Below are positions 1 to 12,100 of a DNA stretch of 64,000 nucleotides, piece after piece. This DNA is from Doris montereyensis (lineage: Eukaryota; Mollusca; Gastropoda; Nudibranchia; Dorididae), in contig JAXRKP010000963.1 of assembly GCA_037039925.1 (NCBI GenBank), positions 116,001-180,000 of the forward strand. Direction: 5' to 3'. Below the pieces are notes generated by a model. That model worked only from the letters and a program-made list of their open reading frames with translations, did no database searches and was not told the origin of the DNA. How positions within the stretch are numbered: position 1 is the stretch's first letter; the number at the start of each line of letters is the position of its first letter. Both the position numbers and the translations under genes were made by a program.

Positions 1-485
1 TTGGTCCTACATTTTCTATTCCTTGTCCTGTTTTCTTTGTTTCTGTAATAGTCAAAATGTCTACTTTGAATTTTTCCATTTCTTCAGCTAATTCTAACTC
101 TTTTTGATGTATTGCCCTAACATTCCATGTTCCAAAAAATCACAGTCCATGTTCTTTTCCATGTTCATCATTGAAAGTTCAAGCCGGGTATATCATTATA
201 TGTACTTTTTGAATCAGTTTGGTTTTGGATAAGCAGGGATTGGCCCACTGTACCCTAGGTAGATGGTGAGGCTGCCACCTTGAGGCCCTCTATCAGACCT
301 TATTACTTTCTGTCATGGTTAACTCCTTAGCCTTTGGTTGTTGAAAACTAGCCAGCAAGGCAACAGGTTGTTATTTTCTGTCAGGGTTAACTCCCTTAGC
401 CTTTGGTCAACCAAGACCCACCTGCAAGGCAGCAGGCGACTCGCGGAGGGCGGGACTGCCTAATTCCCATACAGTTCACTGCCCA
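1..485 (-). mobile_element. 5' end of APE-type LINE (element A), runs off the window edge
   Basis: Reverse-complement match to 63033-63530: start of the endonuclease ORF ([13 protein letters not shown]) near 1-120, then a leader with GGATAAGC and two ~67-base repeats containing GTTAACTCCCTTAGCC. Same family as the elements at 11080-15263 and 60238-63530. Confidence 0.8.
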
Positions 486-1011
486 GAAAAGACCAATGTA
501 AAGTAATATTATCATGTTGCCAAATTTAAAGTCAAATGATCTTTTATCATCAAAACGGTTTTTGGTTAAAAATGAATATAGAAAACTTATAACCTTTTAA
601 AAAGTTATGTTTGTTACTTATTATATGTATATCATCCTAACAGATACCCAACATGGATCTAGACAAAAACAAAGCTGCAAAAGTCAACTTATGACAACAA
701 TAAATGACTTCAAAAGTAATGGTTAATGTTGAAGAAATTTGAAAGTCTTGTTTTCCGAACTTGAAACTTTATTAAAACTTCAAAACACAGTAACACAACA
801 TTAAGTTTCTTTTGACTGCTCAGTCCTGTCTTCTTCATAGCTAGCTCTAGCTCCTTCTCCTCTGTCTCCCCACACACTCCCTCTCGTCATGTAACAATTA
901 CAAATTGAGGCTCAATCAGGGTAAATTGAAATCCATAACAATTAACTCAGAGGGAAAACTAAGAGAAAAATCAGCCAGAGAATTGTCAACATAAACTAAA
1001 ATTGTAGTATA
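486..1011. other. No recognised feature
   Basis: AT-rich sequence between two LINE fragments. No ORF, TIR or exon-like block stands out. Confidence 0.5.
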
Positions 1012-1255
1012 TGTCACTGTTTATTGTCCTACTTTCCTCTATGGCAATGAGACCAGAACCTTAGACAGTAGGGGATGCAGAAGAGTACAAGCAACTGAAA
1101 TGAAATATCTAAGAAGACTGTTAGGGAAGACTAAACGAGATGTCTGTGGTATGTGCTTTTGGTGGGGGTTTTTAACATAACAAACATGAGCATTGTCATT
1201 GACGGTAAGACTCAAACTCAAGACATCAAGAACTGAGTTTGCCAGTTATTATGAA
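1012..1255 (+). mobile_element. LINE 3' fragments
   Basis: 1020-1140 translates as CPTFLYGNETRTLDS and QATEMKYLRRLLGKTKRD, matching the C-terminal end of the LINE at 60473-60712. It is followed near 1205-1250 by a GAGTTTGCCAGTTATTATG plus GAAGAAG tail like the one at 41620-41660. The join suggests a composite of two old LINE tails. Confidence 0.6.
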
Positions 1256-2944
1256 GAAGAAGCATTTCTATACATATGGTACAGATGCTTAGTAGTAGAC
1301 CTAGATCTAGAATCTAGACTAAGATATAGTTCAGTACAGATCTAGAATCTAGAACATTGATATGTAAAAGTAAGACCTGCTCTGAATTTGAGTTAAAAGG
1401 ACCATGATGAAAGAAAGATAAGATTGAATCCTGAAGTAGTCTCCTCTTCAAGCTATTCTTCATGAATTATCACAATTGTAATGTAAATATAGATCAAACT
1501 GTAGCTATAAATTAGATCTAACACATCTAGACAACTATAATTTATAAGTGCATTTTGCTTTGTTTTGTTTTGCGTAGCTGTCAGTACCAGAACTCAGAAA
1601 GCCAATAAATTGCTCTCCTTTTTTTTTTTTACTATAGCTCTAGCATCTCTTTAATTGGAATTAAATAATAAATAATTCTTACGCTAGATTTAAAACACCA
1701 GCATCCATGATGGTAAATGTGACGACAGAATATTCCTCCGTAGAAAAGGATGCTTCTCCAGATAGGCCAGTCAATCCTCCATCACTGTCATTTACAGTTG
1801 CTAGGATATGTCGAGATCTCGCGAGGCTCTCCTAAACGCCAAATGTAAAGATCTGTCTATCTTATGTAGCCAAGATATAATGGTACATTAGGAGTTGCTC
1901 AATAGACCATTCTCTATGCAGTGTCGTTTTAAATCTTTCAGACAACAAACGAGAAATATTTAGAGTTCTCGTATAATGTCAATAGACCATTTCTATGCAG
2001 TGTCATTTTTTAAATAACATTTTTTGTTCTTTTGGGGTGGGGAGAAACTAAATTGCTAATAAAACTGCTAGGGCCTATAGAAGAAAAATAGATAAAATTA
2101 ATAAGACATGGATTAGAAGGCTACGAGGGGCAGCACCAAAGACATCTTTATGAAAGACTTTTACATGTTCTATTTATAACCCAATCACATGATGCCACAG
2201 TTGGTCCAAGTCCATCACAAACAAAAGAGAGAAAAGGCTGTCACATGATACCACAAAAGTTACTTGGGCCTAAAATAATCCATGTTTGTTTGATTGATTA
2301 TTAGTATGGGATATTTGTGTGTACAAAGCGCCTGTTTATGATTTCTCACAAATATGAAGATACGAACACTACTAAGAGTGAACATTTGGGCAGCTATCAT
2401 TTGTTCTGCTGGCTTGTCATTTGCAAAAGGTTTCAATTAGACTTCAAATCTTACAATTTCTTTGAATTTTACTCGGTGGAAAAAAAATTCCCTGTGTCTG
2501 TAGATCTACCTGGGTTGAGTGCACCTGGTGCACTTTTGGGTGTTTAATATTAATAGACTAGATCTATAAAAATTTATATTTGGTTTAGACATTAAATGCA
2601 GAAAACTATTCATATTGTTAAAATACATTGGATTACACAGTTTCATTCACATGCTTAAATGTACAGAAGACTCGCAAGCAATTTGTTACTAATTAGAGCT
2701 AGATCTAGATCTAGTAGATCTAGCCTTAGATATAGATATAGATCACTCTCAAGCATTATATTTCAAATTAAAGGATTAAGGATTGCTGATTTTTATTACA
2801 GTTTGGGTAGATATTAGATCTAGAATCTAGACCTATAGAAAAGAAATGAAAGAATGACCTTGATCCAGTTTTTGTTGGGGTCTTTTTCAATAAATATATT
2901 TTGCATTTCAACAAGTTTCCTTTCTTTTTATATTTTTTTCTTAG
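1256..2944. other. Upstream flank of GLB1 copy 1; no exon 1 recognised
   Basis: Searched for a signal-peptide exon like 28656-28733 and for CACGTG; none was seen. Holds several AGATCTAG-rich tracts (1300-1350, 2695-2740, 2816-2832) and a TCTCGCGAGG at 1817-1826. Confidence 0.45.
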
Positions 2945-3114
2945 ATTATCCCCCAGAGAACATTTGAAATTGACTACTCCAATAATACATTTGTTAAAGA
3001 TGGTGAACCATTCCGCTATGTTTCTGGAAGTCTGCATTATTATAGAGTCCATCCATACTATTGGCAAGACCGGTTAAGAAAGTTGAGAGCATCTGGCTTA
3101 AATGCAGTGCAAGG
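2945..3114 (+). CDS. GLB1: GLB1 copy 1, exon 2
   Basis: Lies between a pyrimidine-rich TTCTTAG acceptor and a GTAAGG donor; enters in phase 0 and leaves after two bases of a Gly codon. Encodes the start of the GH35 barrel, with [11 protein letters not shown] (its first Tyr matches galactose-contacting Tyr83 of human GLB1) and [19 protein letters not shown]. Confidence 0.93.
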
Positions 3115-6100
3115 GTAAGGACAGTCAAAGTGCATTTAAAACTAGTGATTTTCTCATCAAACTTTGAAGGTTCAATTCAGAAAGACATAGAATCTATTTT
3201 GTGTTTAATGCTTGACTTGAAGAGTACTCTTTTGACTTAAATTCAATTATGTGCTGTTATTGTATAGTATGCCGTGTGAATATGGCTGTATTTCTTTAAA
3301 TATGGAACTAGTTTGGATCGCATTGTGAAATTTTGTGCAAAATTTGAATGACCAATGGAGTGAACCTCGATTGGTTTAAACATTTATTGATGAGTTGACT
3401 ACAAAATGTTTTTGATGTTTCCTTCCATAAACTTTTTTGTTTGTTTAAGCATTGGTTTTTAAGGTGTCTAAATTATTTAATTTTGGAAAGGGACTAGGAA
3501 TCAGAGTAGTTTTTTAAGATACTTGTATTACATGTCGATAAAAAAAAAATTGCAACAATAATACAAAGCAAGAAATTCATGCACGCTTTTACTTAAATTA
3601 TTTTTTCTTCTCATGTGATAGATATGTTCCCTGGAACTTTCATGAGTTAGAGCCAGGTACTTTTACCTGGGAAGGTGAAGCAGATTTAGGAAGATATCTT
3701 ACTCTTGCACAGCAAGAGGACTTGGTTGTCCTGCTCCGTCTAGGACCATACATTGATGCTCTATGGGACTTTGTACGTCTTATAAGTATTCTGATTTTTT
3801 TTTAGTACCAGATTTACTATTTGTTTTATGAAAAATCATCAATTCATTAATGTTGAGATTCATTAATTTTCTTGATACCGTCTTGCTGTATACCCTATTA
3901 TCTGTACTTATTAATTGGATTAGAAATGTCTCTTGTAACATAAAGCATTATTTTTTTAAACCACTAGATCTATGTATAAAAGCTTGTTTAAATATTCAAT
4001 AATATTCACATTTGTTTTTATACAATTTGGTTTTGTTTTTTTAATAATTGATATTACTATATTAACATTTTATGCTAAGTCATGATAAATTTGGTTCTCA
4101 TTATGTGGCATTACCACCTTTCCCCTTTACAAAGATACATGCTTCCACATGTATACATACACACAAAGTAAGGACCATTTCCTTATCCCATATATTTTCA
4201 TGTCTCATGCTATATTAAGACTACCAATAAAATTAAAGCATAAAATATTACCTCAACAGGAAAGCATGTTGAAAGGAAAAACTTTTAGATTCTGAATGAA
4301 TATTACCATCTTTTTTTTTTTTCTTTTTTTATAAAGTTTTCTGCTTTTCATTCATATTCTAATTTTGCCTCCTTTGTTCATGTGATACACTCCATTCAAA
4401 TAAATTTATAATGATGTTTTTGAAAAAATCTAGGTGGACTTCCTGCATGGCTTTTATCACAAGAGCCCAACATGGTCCTAAGATCAAATGATCCTGGTGA
4501 GTCCATTTAAACATTATCGTAAAGACAATTTTTTAGCGCATTCTTTCCTCCTTCACGTTTAAGTCTTGCTCTTGATTTTCTTTGTCTCATTGTGCTCTAG
4601 TAGCACAAAAGGCAATAAAGAAAAGTTGCTAGAGCTGTTTGTCCCTTATATATCCTGCTGCCTCGTAATTTAAATCTTTTCTCCTAGCTCCTTTTTCATT
4701 GCTCGCTTTTAACTCTCCTTCTATCTGTCAGTGTCATTGCTCATAATTTATATCTCTTGTCTGTAAGTAAGAGATCTTCCAAGAAATTTATTTCATCACC
4801 ATTTCTTATCTTTTCAGCATTTATAAAGTGGGTAGATCGCTGGTATACCGTGCTTTTGAACAAGATCAAGCCATATCTTTACAAGAATGGAGGCCCCATT
4901 GTTATGGTGCAGGTATACTGAATCACATCAGTTTATGTAATCTATATAATATATTTGATTGAACTTAATGTTGTGCACACATTATATATTGCAAAGTTGT
5001 TCAGGATACTGAAATTCATTTATGTCAGTGACACTCTTTCTCAGAGAAAAATACTGTTATGTCATCAACAAGAAAATTTAGTGATGTGCTGTTGGCTTGT
5101 AGGCTTTAATACTCAAGAATTGATTTACTCTAAATCAGTCAGTCTGTATAAAGTTATTATGTAATATGTAGCATGATATAATGATGATTATAAAAAATAG
5201 TTTGGGGAGCCCTTATTATGCTTATATCCAATGCTTATTTTTTCCCCAAAGACTACAGATTTAGGTTGGGGTTGTAAAATTGCCTTTATGTATTTTATAG
5301 TTGTAAAATGTCACGCTGATTTGTGAGTGTTTATTATATATATATAGCTCATATTCAACATTAATTCATGCTCTATGAGATGGAAATGCTATCTAGAAGT
5401 GACATTTTTAGAAACTTATATATAAATTCATTAAGATCATAGGCGATTTGAGAAATGTGCAAATGTTTTTAGGGGGTGGGGGGCAAAGTTTTGATTTTCT
5501 GTTCTTTTCATATTCAGGTAGAACGATCATTTATCTACAAGCTTATGGCAAATAAATATCCATATGACATACAATATTTTTTTTTACAAATTGTGTTGTA
5601 GGTGAGGGTAGGTAAAAACAGTTAAAATTTTGACGTAAATTACCCTAACACTGACTGAGAAGATTAGCACTGAAAACCCTCTAGCGACGGCTAATCGCCA
5701 ATGTGGCAACACAGTTCTTTTGCTTGGCTTTCAGGAACACCGCACGTCGATCGGCCAAGCACTTTGTGACATAAGAGGTGGAGGCCAGCGTAAATAGATC
5801 GTACGAAGGACCTCTTACAATCCTAACTTTTCTCATATCTTTGATGTACAAAATATTCCACTTTCAAAAAGTTGAGATAAGATCTCTTTATTTGTCTTCA
5901 AACACAGATTGAAAATGAATATGGCAGCTACTTCACATGTGATAAAGATTATCTGCATTTTCTCAGAGACAAAGTTATATCAATGCTTGGTAGTGATGTT
6001 GTAATATACACAACTGATGGTGCAACAGATTACTTCTTGAAGTGTGGAAAGGTGGATGGAGTCTATGCCACTGTTGACTTTGGCCTTACAGGTAAAAGGA

Positions 6101-9100
6101 TTAGAAAACATCACTGTTTGTACAAAGCTCTGCTTCTTTAGGGGACAAGAAATTCTTTGCCATGCTTGTGTTAAGATTAGATAAGATAAGATAATGCTTT
6201 TTTTTTGCTCAGAAGGCACATTTCAAGGTGTTACATTATATTAATTTTTCATTCTCTCAATACATTCATATTTATCTCATTTCTAGGGTAGCATTTCAAT
6301 ATAGGACTGACAAATAACAAAACAAAGAAAAAACAAAAGCACAACAGAATACAAAGAATTTTTCCATTACACATTCTATTTAGAATCAAATAAGGAAGTG
6401 CATGACAGTGGGGTCAATGATTTCATGGATATAGGCAAGCATGATTTCTTTGGTGCCTTTCTGTCTTATACTTAATAAGGATGGGTCTACCAGAATGGTT
6501 GAATGTTTTAATCTAGGACGCCAGGGGATAATGGTGATAAGAGAAAATATGTCTGATTGTTTAAAGATATAAGAATAAGAAGGATTTATTAAGCGTGAGA
6601 AATCCATGGCTAATTTATCTGCTTTTCTTATGTCCTATCTAGATGTTCTTTGTCTTGTAATCTTACATTACATTGATAGTTGTAATGATAGTGTGATACC
6701 ATTGTCAAGTAACTAGTCTCCCCATTTATAACATTTTCCTTAGAGTAACATTTTATCCTGAGCACCAAGTGTTTTTCCCAGCCAAATACAAATTCTTGCT
6801 CAGACATACATAATCAAAACCTAACTGAATATGTTACCCAAAGAATAACAAGCATCATCCATTTGAGTTGGGGTTTTCTTTCTTACATATGGCCCATTTA
6901 AGTCACATAAATCTAATTTATGTTTTAAACTTGAAACTGTTGTTTTCCTGTAAAGAATTATTAAGAAAATTCAAGTGCAGAAGTGCAGTCACTATGAAAA
7001 TTAAAAGCATAGTGATCCAACAATATTCCTTGTATTTTATATTCAGTATGCATTAAATGTAAAATAATAAAGACTTGTTTTCTTCTTTTAGGAGACCCAG
7101 CTTCGCAATTTAAACCTCAAAGAGACTATGAAAAGCATGGACCTTTGGTAAAATTGATATACCTTTACATGCATTCACCTTGGTTTATTTTAATCAATGT
7201 CACTTAACGAGTCGCCTTTTTTAATATCTTTGAGAGAGAGAAAATGTCTTGAACTCTGTGTGTGTTGATTTTGTCTGATTTGCAAATGGTTCCCTAGACT
7301 TCACATTCAAGTAGAATGGCTGTCATGAAAATTTGTAAAACAAACTTAAAGAGTGACTTTCCTCAGTCCAGACATTTAAACTTGGCCTATTTGTGCTCAA
7401 CGAAGAAATGAACACGTAAATAATGAGAGATATGATATTAAAAAAAAATAATTAAATGCTCTAATCAGTTTTCAAGAGGAAGAAAGGACTTGATCTTTTT
7501 TATTGCCCTTTTATTAAAATGATTATTTTATTGTTTCCATCCTTTCGAAAATAACACTTGTTTTATAAAACTTTGTACATAGAATTACAATCTGAGTACA
7601 TTTCTTTGCTACGTTACTATATCTAAGACTGTTTCATCAACACGTCTCCCTGTAAAGTAACTATATAACATATCTTCAGGTGAATTCAGAATTTTACGTT
7701 GGATGGCATGATCACTGGGGTACTCCACATGCTCATATTGATGCAGTCGATGCTGCAAAGTCACTAGACGTACTTCTCTCATACAGACCATACACTAACA
7801 TAAATATGTAAGTTGTAGTTGATTAAACATCTGTTCCAAGAGGAAAGTTTGTTTGGAGCGAATGCTTGCATGATCCCTGACCAATTGTTTCTTTCATTAT
7901 TTCCAAGAGAGAAAAAAACAAAATTTAGTTCTTTTTCTTATGAATGCTAGATGGGTGACAGGCCTGGAATTTCTCATAAACTACATGGCATAAAGTAAGG
8001 TTTACCTGAATAATGATTCAAAACTGTGCAAAATAACTACAGGTCAAATAAACAAAAGTTCCCATTAACTCTTGTATAAGCTTACACTAAAAACACTCAA
8101 ATAGTTTCACACCAAACAAGGTTCATATTAAACAAGGTTCTCATTATGAAATGTTAGGATCAAGTAAAGTAAGAAAAAATCACAACAAGCATATTATAAT
8201 TGAGGCTCATTTCATAGACAGCATAAATAAAAGAGCACCCAGGGACATTACTTTAATGAGGCTTATATTACACACAACTCACATTCCAGGCCTGCCACCC
8301 ATCCTGCTTTATGATGGGAACATCCCACTTTTTTTTACTAAAATCTGAGGCTTTTCCGCTTTCACTTGAACCCTTCCCGTTTTTTCTGTTTCTATCATAG
8401 TTCACAAACCAAGTTTTCATTCATCTGTATTTTTATCATCATAATCAGCTGTAATGTGCCAGATTAGGTAAAAGTACCCTTATAGCTGTAAACCCCATAC
8501 CTGGACTAACCAAAAATGAATCAATTTAGCTTAAATTCGAACATTACAAAAGCAAATTAATTTGAATCTCATGTCTTCAGAATTTCCCTTATTGAATCTT
8601 TTCTCCTTGTATTAATTCTGAGTGTATGTTTACCTATTTAATGCAAACAGTCTTTGCCTGCTCCTGATGTGATGTGCTGTTATTTTTTACAGTTTGAACT
8701 GCATGTATACATGTAAATTTTCCAGTTCAGGGCACAGCTACAAAGTATCATATCTATAACTTAAAACATTTATTTGTCACTTTGTAATATTTGATGATAA
8801 TTTTTATGCTAAAGGGAAAATTTTAGGAGTAAATTTCTGTCAATATTCCTCATCAGATATATGTTTGTTGGTGGAACAAACTTTGAATATATGAATGGTA
8901 AGTTAAACTTACTACATTGTAATGAATGTCATGTCTTCTCTAGTTTATAATATGGAAAAAAAATTAACACAAGTGAAAAAAGACTATCTTTTCTTAAATC
9001 TGGGCTTGTTTATTTGTTATTTCATTTCTCTTTACTTGTATGGTTAGAATAGAAGACCAGTTATAAGAATGTTTCAAATATTGCCACAAAATATAAATCT

Positions 9101-12100
9101 TGTTCATAAAATTTTCGAAATTTTGTTTTCATACATGATATTATAAACTTATTTACCTAATCTTCAGAATCCCATTAGTGTTACTACCAATTATCCTGAA
9201 AACCACAGTTTCCTTGAATTGTTACCTGATTCCAGTTGTCACCTCATTCCTGCAGTCTTATCTCACTCACTGTCAGTCACTTTCGGTTCAGGCAATTGAG
9301 AAATGCCGGGCACTCTTATACATAATTTAAAAAATGGCTGTAATGATGCTATTTGAGACAGAGATACAATGCAAAAAACGTTCTATTCAGAAAAATATTA
9401 CATTCCAGTTGTTAGTTCTTACATGTAAAGTTTTATTTATTGTGGAAAAAATATGAAAAATGCAGAAAAAACTAAAACTTCTTCCATACACTGTTTCGGT
9501 AGTAGATCTATATTTAGGCATATATCTAGTGTTTGGCTATTCTCTAGATGATCCAACACCATAAAGATTAGTATTTAATGATTCAAAATCAGATTTACTT
9601 GTAGTTTCAGGGCTAATTCTTGAATTAAAAAGAATTTTTCGTTTTTAAGGACAAAATAATTGAATACTAAAACTGTATCCATCTGTTTTCAATTTCGGGC
9701 AAAGGACGTACTACCCGATAATAATTTTATGTGTAAGAAATGCTGATACTGAAATATATAGGGAACCAGAAGAAAATACCATTGTGTGTCAGGTTAGGCA
9801 GCCAATTGTCAATTGACAGGACCCAAAACATGTCAGTAATGGCAGTGAGTGAGTTAAGTTTGATGTTAAAAACTCTGATTCTTATTTATTTTTTACGCTT
9901 TTTTAATTATGTTTTTCACAAATTTTATCCTAAATCCAAAATTCTTTTGTCACGCCCATTTAGATAATTAATTATTAAATGAAGCTTCAGCGCAACCAAA
10001 ACTGAACTTTGCAAGAAAGTAGATTCAATCTGCATTTGTATCCTCAAATTTGAGAAATTGATTATTGAAAAACCTTTATCAGTTACTTGATTTCAAATGG
10101 GAAATACAAGAAAATTTGAGAAGTGCCTGTGAACCGTGAGAGTAATTATATGTAATCTTGATTTTAATTTCTCACACAATGATGGAATAAGATGGAAAAT
10201 TATTGAATGATTTATTACTTTCCAAGGTGCAAACAAGCCTCCTTATTCGTCAGCTCCTACAAGTTATGATTTTGATTCTCCCATCAGTGAGGCTGGTGAT
10301 AAAACATTGAAATATTACACAATTAGAGATGTTGTCGAAAAGGTAAGCAAGCCTTTGTGAAATGTCTTCATACTCTTAAAAAGCATGATGCTGAGAAATC
10401 CAATCAGCAATATTGGTATTTAATAAATGCATTAATTTGTTATCTCTCAGTTTTATTTTCATCATTTTAAATGCTCCTGTTGCATTTTAAAACTTATATG
10501 TATATGATATAGTTATGATGTTGTGTACACATGAATTGTTTTTAGGATTTGATGTATGTCTGTAATGATTTAATTATAATTTAAATTAATTATTTGTAGT
10601 CCATATATTTTGTAAGCTTCTGAGCACCTTTTAGTGTCAGTTGGCACTAGATACTTATTATTATTATTGATTTAAAATGATCCACGTCCTCAAAATTTAT
10701 TAAGATTTATCGCATGAGCTTCTGAAAATGTATGTGAATTGTTTCTTCCTATTTAATTGAAGTTTATATTCTTTCTATTTCAGTATTTAACTCCGCCATC
10801 GATTCCAATTCCTCCGGACACAAACAAAACAAATTATGGATCTTTAGAAATGACATTTGTAAGTGAAAATGGAAAGGCTTGTTTTAGCGAGTGAATTTAT
10901 CCGTGAATGCAGTATGATGATGTTGTATTGCTTTTGTATACACATTTAAGAGTATATTATGAATTGTCGTAAGACTTAAGAACTGTATATTTGAATCACG
11001 TTGATAGGTCCAGTAAAGGAGGTACGGTAGTCATTTGTTTCTGATGAGGAATACATTTTTATTTGTTATTGTTGTAAGCCAGGCAGTGGACAGGTACGCC
11101 CTCCCCTCCAAAGGCTAAGGGAGTAACCCTCCAACTGCCTTGCAGGCTGGTCTTGACTAACCAAAGGCTAAGGGAGTTGACCCCAACAGAAAATAACAAC
11201 CTGCTGCCTTGCATGCTGGTCTTGAATGACCAAAGGCTAAGGGAGTTAACCCTGACAGAAAGTAACAAGGCCTAGAAGGGGGCCACAAGGTGGCAGCCCC
11301 ACCATTTTGTTAGGGTACAGTGGGCTTATCCTCTGCTTATCCAAAACCAAACTGATTCAGAGAAATTAATGCAATATACCCAGCTTCACCTTTCAACGAC
11401 GAACATGGAACAGGATGTCCAGCAAGGCCGGAAAGTCGAAAATATGTCGGAATTTTCATACTTAGGTCTGAAAGGTCTGAAATGGTCGGAAATTGATGTC
11501 TTGGGTAGGAAAACACGTAGGAAATGGGGCTCAGGTAGTAAAAACATGGTTTCCATGCATTAGGGAAATCCTTGAAAACAAAAAAAATGTTTCCCGGTCA
11601 AGAAAATACCAGCGGAAATGATGCATTGAGGACGAACATGAGGGAAAACCCAGGAAATCGAAGCAGACATGAACAATTATCGGCACCGCGAAATGGGAAA
11701 ATGCAAATAAGATTGTGGACGATGGATGATCATTTTGTCATCCATTTTCGGTCATGCATGCTTTGCTGTTTGGCGATTCTTTCATGTTGAAACTAAACGA
11801 TTCCGATACCTTCTTTAAAATTGTAAAGTTTGTCCGGGGAATTAGTATCGGATTTCGACACAAAGTTTTCAATACTTTCTTTTGTTTTAGCACCTATACA
11901 ATACCATGAACTGCATATCTACGGTCCAGCCTCCTTTCTTCAATTTAACTTTTACTCTGGAGAGATTAAGAATGCTGTGTGTGTTAAAAGCCGATCGCTC
12001 GCGTTGTTGTATGGTTTGTGTGAAAGGAGAGAGACAGAAGGCAATGTGCATATTTTAAGTCTGATCACGCACGTGTGTGTGTAAGAAGGCTAGACAGAAT

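Noticed and set aside
7609..7791. Minus-strand ORF over GLB1 exon 8
   Set aside because: Shadow of the conserved plus-strand exon.
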